DNA of 8,820 nucleotides from Natrialbaceae archaeon B1-Br10_E2g27. GTDB taxonomy: Archaea > Halobacteriota > Halobacteria > Halobacteriales > Natrialbaceae. Under the pieces are notes generated by a model. It had not been told where the DNA came from. It worked only from the letters and a program-made list of their open reading frames with translations, and did no database searches. The position numbers and the translations under genes are program-made. Positions within the stretch are counted from its first letter, which is position 1; every line of letters begins with the position of its first letter. Positions 5,740 through 8,820 of this stretch are shown here, one piece after another. The stretch is from contig LKMM01000088.1 of the NCBI GenBank assembly GCA_001563885.1, positions 1-8,820 of the forward strand, given 5' to 3'.

Positions 5740-7716
5740 TTACTCGCTGTTGGCAAACACCGTGCCGATGGTGTTGTACTCCTCGCTACGTAGCGTGACA
5801 GTTCGTGGATCGTCGATTTCGAGGTCGACGGTATCGCCTTCCTCGAAGCGTCCGTCGAGTTCATCCTCGAGGGAGACGCGTTCGTCATCGTCCTCACTCA
5901 TGACGTGCAGTTCGAGATCGGAGACAGGCAACTCGTCGCCACCGACGTGTTCGACCGTGCCGTCGTCGTACTCGAGATCGACGGTCGGCGTCGTCTGCGT
6001 GCCACCTACGTAATGATCGTGTTCTCCCCAGACGGCAGTAATCCGCCGTCCGGGTTCTACCTCGAGTTCGATAGTGGCTTGGTCGTCGACCGTCTCGTAC
6101 TCGTCGCTCCACTGGGTATCCGATGGTTCGTCCTCGATCAGCAGTTCGTACTCAACTGCGGGTTGTTCGTGCTCGACCTCGAGTGTCCCCACGAGTGTCT
6201 GGGTATCGTACTCGTACTCGAACTCGACGACTCCCGGTGGGTGGATCTGGTACTGGTCGAGACCGTCTTGACTGGTGGCACCCTTCCAGCCGACGATGAC
6301 GGTGTCACCGGGTGAAACGCCGTCGAGGGTCGTTTCACTCCCATCAGAAAGCGTCTCGCCGTCCCAGGGCTGGTCGGTCGTCGTCGGTTCCGGCTCGGCT
6401 CGTTCGCCGTCGTCACCTCGTCTCTGGTGTAGTGGCCCCTCGTAGACGCCCAGATAGACGTTGTCTCCCTCGAGTGGGAACTCGTCTTCGTAGGTGATCG
6501 TGATCGCTTCCTCGTCGTAGTCGTGCTCGAACTCGAACTGGAAGGAGTTGAGAACAGTCGTTCCAGAGCCAGTCGACCCCATCTCGTGGTCGTGTTGGAG
6601 TCGAACCGAGGTGTTCGGTTCGACATCATCCATCCCGAGGACGACCGTATCGCCTTCTTCGATCGTTCCCTGGCCGTCGGCCCAGATGTCGCGGTCGTAC
6701 TCCTCGTCGTTGACCTCCAAGGTGAGATCCTCGACCGGTGTGGGATCGCCGCGAGTGATCTCGAGTTCGAGTTCGTCCCCGTCGGGGTCGATCTCATCAC
6801 GATGGCCACCGATGCGGGGACTGTCGTGATCTGCTGCGTCGCGTTCGGCTGCGAGATCCCGTCTGGCTGTGACGGTCACCGTCTCGCCGTCGATGTCGAC
6901 CTCCGGTTCATCCGGCGTCGACATATATGCAAAGTCGGCTTCGATCGATTCGACGACTTCGTCCGTAATCTCGTCCTCGTCGGCGAAGCCGGCAACGTGT
7001 TTGACCTCAATTGTATCTCTGTCGATGACTGTCTGGGTAAACAGCATAACCTCGAGGTCGATATCCTTGTCGTCGAGTTCTGGGCTAAGACCGAACTCGT
7101 CATCCGGGACGGTAATCCTGTAGAGATCGGCTCCAGAGTGGGTTTCGAGGGGCTCGGTGATCGTCTCGTCGTCGAGCAGTCGATCGACGTTCCCATTGCC
7201 CGTCTCGAGGGTAGTCTCGAGTGTCTCTTCGTCGTCTACAACAAAAACGAGGTCGTCGACGCCCGCGATCAATGGTTTCTCATCGTCAGGGCCATGATAC
7301 TGATCGTCATCGACCTCATAGCGGTCGTACTCGTAGTCGCCGATGTGTTCTGTCTCACCATCCGTCTCGAACTCGAGGTCACCGCCGAGGATTCGGATCG
7401 GCTCAGCGTAGCCATCCTCGTCATGCGCTGAAACGCTGAGTTCGAACGAAACCGACTCCGGGTTGAGCCCAAACTGATCGACGAACGGTTGTGTCTCGTG
7501 TGGTTCGTCGGCTTCGGCCATGGCGTCGTGGTCGATGCTTGCAATCATGCTCCCGTTGGAGACGACAGTTGCCGGAACGTACTCGAAAAGCGACCACTGA
7601 TCGTCAGTCTCGAGTGCCGACTGGGACTCGTCGGGTTCGCCGGCAGCCGAGCCAACGAGTGCAACGGTTGCTGTCGTAGCGAGTCCACCAAGGAGGGTTC
7701 TGCGGGGACACTGCAT
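5740..7716 (-). CDS. Tat-exported acidic surface protein with pilin-like repeats
   Basis: A 658-residue, extremely Asp/Glu-rich protein. Residues 1-26 form a twin-arginine signal (RRTLLGG at 5-11, hydrophobic core to about 22, likely cleavage near GSAAG). There is no lipobox cysteine at the cleavage site and no PGF-type C-terminal anchor, so it is probably released or held non-covalently at the S-layer. Residues about 40-285 resemble a haloarchaeal extracellular domain built as 'residue-rich strand, GDYEYDRYEVDDD, then AGVDDLVFVVDDEETLETTL'; I know this pattern only as unassigned proteins. Residues about 315-655 appear to be four beta-rich repeats (about 315-397, 402-500, 502-582, 583-655). 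Several carry a Trp-Asp or Trp-Ala turn and a GDTV or VxxGW/AVWG strand, and the last begins VEHVGGDELPVSDLEL, much like the globular domain of archaeal type IV pilins. There is no pilin prepilin signal. Function is unknown; surface adhesion or binding is inferred. Confidence 0.85.
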   Translation of the reverse strand: MQCPRRTLLGGLATTATVALVGSAAGEPDESQSALETDDQWSLFEYVPATVVSNGSMIASIDHDAMAEADEPHETQPFVDQFGLNPESVSFELSVSAHDEDGYAEPIRILGGDLEFETDGETEHIGDYEYDRYEVDDDQYHGPDDEKPLIAGVDDLVFVVDDEETLETTLETGNGNVDRLLDDETITEPLETHSGADLYRITVPDDEFGLSPELDDKDIDLEVMLFTQTVIDRDTIEVKHVAGFADEDEITDEVVESIEADFAYMSTPDEPEVDIDGETVTVTARRDLAAERDAADHDSPRIGGHRDEIDPDGDELELEITRGDPTPVEDLTLEVNDEEYDRDIWADGQGTIEEGDTVVLGMDDVEPNTSVRLQHDHEMGSTGSGTTVLNSFQFEFEHDYDEEAITITYEDEFPLEGDNVYLGVYEGPLHQRRGDDGERAEPEPTTTDQPWDGETLSDGSETTLDGVSPGDTVIVGWKGATSQDGLDQYQIHPPGVVEFEYEYDTQTLVGTLEVEHEQPAVEYELLIEDEPSDTQWSDEYETVDDQATIELEVEPGRRITAVWGEHDHYVGGTQTTPTVDLEYDDGTVEHVGGDELPVSDLELHVMSEDDDERVSLEDELDGRFEEGDTVDLEIDDPRTVTLRSEEYNTIGTVFANSE

Positions 7717-7739
7717 ACGAGAAAAATTTCTTTTTATCC

Positions 7740-7747
7740 AATAAGTA
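7740..7747 (-). promoter_or_regulatory. TATA box for the exported-protein gene
   Basis: On the minus strand the sequence reads TACTTATT, 24-31 bases upstream of the ATG at 7716, within an AT-rich stretch (7721-7765) unlike the GC-rich surroundings. The spacing predicts a leaderless transcript and supports the chosen start, which immediately gives the Tat signal peptide. Confidence 0.6.
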
Positions 7748-7857
7748 CTTTCTGATTATTTTCTCGGGTGGCGTTCCTAACGTACGACCACGCCAGACGC
7801 CGACTGCAGGGTCAAAACGGCCGTCAGTAACGCAACCCCGACTGCAGATGGAAGTGG

Positions 7858-7945
7858 CTAGTACTCCGCCAAGCGTCGACTGATGGGTCGAACCGATACC
7901 CGCCGACTGGTTCGACTCATCAGTTCAGGCTTGCCAAAGCACTAG
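7858..7945. repeat. 88-bp imperfect palindrome in a divergent intergenic region
   Basis: The arms 7858-7894 and 7909-7945 pair without gaps over 37 positions: 29 Watson-Crick pairs, 2 G-T pairs and 6 mismatches, around a 14-base loop. The inner 16 positions (actgatgggtcgaacc against ggttcgactcatcagt) have 15 Watson-Crick pairs and one G-T. Both arms end in CTAG. It lies between two divergent genes, so it is not a 3' terminator of either. It could be a decayed palindromic mobile-element remnant (MITE-like), a large regulatory site, or a structured RNA upstream of the COG0523 gene. The sequence does not decide between these. Confidence 0.6.
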
Positions 7946-8013
7946 TACCGACTTTCTCCACACAGGACTGGAGTGACGAACCAGTGCTCTCTGTCCCAGA
8001 CAAATCGTTCGGC

Positions 8014-8022
8014 ACTTCTATT
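8014..8022 (+). promoter_or_regulatory. Weak TATA-like element for the COG0523 gene
   Basis: ACTTCTATT lies 26-34 bases before the ATG at 8048, at the right distance for a leaderless or near-leaderless transcript. The match is weaker than for the other genes here, and a start of transcription nearer the palindrome, giving a longer leader, cannot be excluded. Confidence 0.3.
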
Positions 8023-8047
8023 GGTCATCAGTGTAGACGAAGTAAAT

Positions 8048-8820
8048 ATGCCCACGACCATTCCAGTTACCATCTTATCGGGTAGCCTCGGTGCAGGAAA
8101 GACGACGCTACTCAACCACCTCCTCCAGACGACCGGCGACCGCAATCTCGCCGTCCTGGTCAACGATATGGGTTCGGTGAACGTCGACGCCGACCTCGTC
8201 GCCGAGGGGTCGGATCTGGATGCTGGTGGCGTCGCAGAACTTTCAAACGGCTGTATCTGCTGTGAACTCCAGGACGACCTCGAGACGTCGGTCGTTCGCC
8301 TAGCCCGCAATCGGGAGTTCGACCACCTGATCGTCGAATCCTCCGGCATCTCAGAGCCCGCACCCGTTGCACGCCTTTTTACCACTGCCTCGCGCGTGGC
8401 TGCCCGATACGAAATCGACGCGCTCGTAACAGTGCTTGACACCCGGCAATTTCTCGATTCGTTCGACGGCACGCAGCCACCCAAACGCCGCGGTTCAGAC
8501 GACGAGGAGACCCGCCCACTCTCTGATCTGTTGATCGAACAGATCGAGATTTCGAACGTCGTGCTCGTAAACAAGACCGATCTCTGTTCGGCTGCGGAAC
8601 TCGAGCGTGCCGAGGCGCTCGTCGGTGGGCTCCAGCCCGATGCGACGATGATCCGAACCGAGTTCAGCGCCGTCGACCCCGATCGACTGCTCGGTCTCGA
8701 GCGGTTCGATCCCGACCGGATCGGCGAACTCGCAGGCTGGCAGCAACTGCTCTCGGGTGAGGAAGGCGACGGGGATGACCACGACCACGATCACGACCAC
8801 GACCACGACCACGACCACGA
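8048..8820 (+). CDS. COG0523 (CobW-like) metal-chaperone GTPase, 3' truncated by window
   Basis: 257 complete codons of a G3E-family GTPase that runs off the right edge. Motifs: Walker A GSLGAGKT at 12-19, the family's metal-binding CICC at 69-72 (CxCC, in GCICCEL), the Walker B-like ESSGISEP at 97-104, and NKTD at 175-178 for guanine recognition. A short acidic insert (about 146-156) precedes the switch region. From residue 245 the protein enters an alternating His-Asp tract (seven histidines visible, still continuing), a typical metal-storing or sensing linker before the C-terminal CobW_C domain, which should follow beyond the window. Relatives deliver zinc, cobalt, or iron/nitrile-hydratase metals. 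The metal here is not determined; zinc or cobalt are the usual choices. No cobalamin genes are nearby. The ATG at 8048 puts the P-loop at the normal position. Confidence 0.93.
   Translation, partial: MPTTIPVTILSGSLGAGKTTLLNHLLQTTGDRNLAVLVNDMGSVNVDADLVAEGSDLDAGGVAELSNGCICCELQDDLETSVVRLARNREFDHLIVESSGISEPAPVARLFTTASRVAARYEIDALVTVLDTRQFLDSFDGTQPPKRRGSDDEETRPLSDLLIEQIEISNVVLVNKTDLCSAAELERAEALVGGLQPDATMIRTEFSAVDPDRLLGLERFDPDRIGELAGWQQLLSGEEGDGDDHDHDHDHDHDHDH

Larger units (their letters stand above)
7717..8047. other. Divergent intergenic region, 331 bases, no protein gene seen
   Basis: It separates the exported-protein gene (minus) from the COG0523 gene (plus). Contents seen: an AT-rich promoter block near 7721-7765; a 10-bp direct repeat CCGACTGCAG (7800-7809 and 7838-7847) that may be chance; the 88-bp palindrome at 7858-7945; and small inverted repeats near 7956-7985. 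I find no convincing open reading frame with haloarchaeal codon use in it. Confidence 0.6.

Noticed and set aside
5661..5897. Upstream in-frame extension of the 98-residue protein to an ATG at 5897
   Set aside because: The added 79 residues are Ser/Thr/Arg-rich, unlike the acidic protein, and overlap the exported-protein gene. The TATA-like element and protein composition favour 5660.
6523..7431. 302-residue open frame on the plus strand
   Set aside because: It lies wholly opposite the exported-protein gene. Its Val/Leu/Ile/Asp-rich composition is what antisense GAC/GAG-rich haloarchaeal codons give, and it has no promoter or recognisable domain.
7800..7847. 10-bp direct repeat CCGACTGCAG
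   Set aside because: Two copies of a 10-mer built from common haloarchaeal words, with no relation to the promoters or the palindrome; too weak to call an element.
8495..8818. Minus-strand frame beginning with a poly-valine stretch that looks like a membrane helix
   Set aside because: The valines are the antisense reading of the His-Asp codon repeat in the COG0523 gene, so it is a shadow frame.
8780..8820. Tandem CACGAC repeat as a CRISPR-like or satellite array
   Set aside because: It is in frame inside the COG0523 gene, encodes the known His-rich linker type, and has no spacers.

Overview
The window looks like haloarchaeal chromosome, closest in style to Natrialbaceae-type genomes. It has high GC coding DNA rich in GAC/GAG codons, very acidic proteins, TATA-like boxes about 25-30 bases before several start codons (typical of leaderless haloarchaeal mRNAs), a Tat-type export signal, and small CxxC zinc-finger proteins. 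The genus is an inference; no rRNA or tRNA gene is present to anchor it.

Layout. Bases 79-363 (minus) encode a small zinc-finger protein. A 176-base divergent intergenic region holding promoters and a 19-bp operator-like palindrome separates it from an Obg-family GTPase of the archaeal Ygr210/YchF branch (540-1739, plus) and an unrecognised 206-residue protein (1791-2411, plus). This pair converges on a CstA-family transporter (2436-4292, minus), with a small hairpin between the two stop codons.

The minus strand then carries, in transcription order, a Tat-exported acidic protein of 658 residues (7716-5740), a 98-residue unknown protein (5660-5364), an ArsA/Get3-type ATPase (5364-4396) and cstA. 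The 98-residue gene and the ATPase gene overlap by one base (TGATG), so they are very probably translated together. cstA has its own TATA box and is probably a separate unit. A divergent region (7717-8047) with a striking 88-bp imperfect palindrome separates the exported protein gene from a COG0523 (CobW-like) metal-chaperone GTPase (8048 to the right edge, plus). That gene is cut off inside a His-Asp repeat tract.

How the genes relate. Most are independent: translation-associated GTPase, nutrient uptake (CstA), metal handling (COG0523), cell-surface protein. The only tightly coupled unit is the 98-residue protein plus ATPase. The least explained items are this pair, the four pilin-like repeats in the exported protein, and the long palindrome. 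I see no CRISPR array, insertion sequence with a transposase, tRNA or rRNA, and no clear multi-gene defence system.
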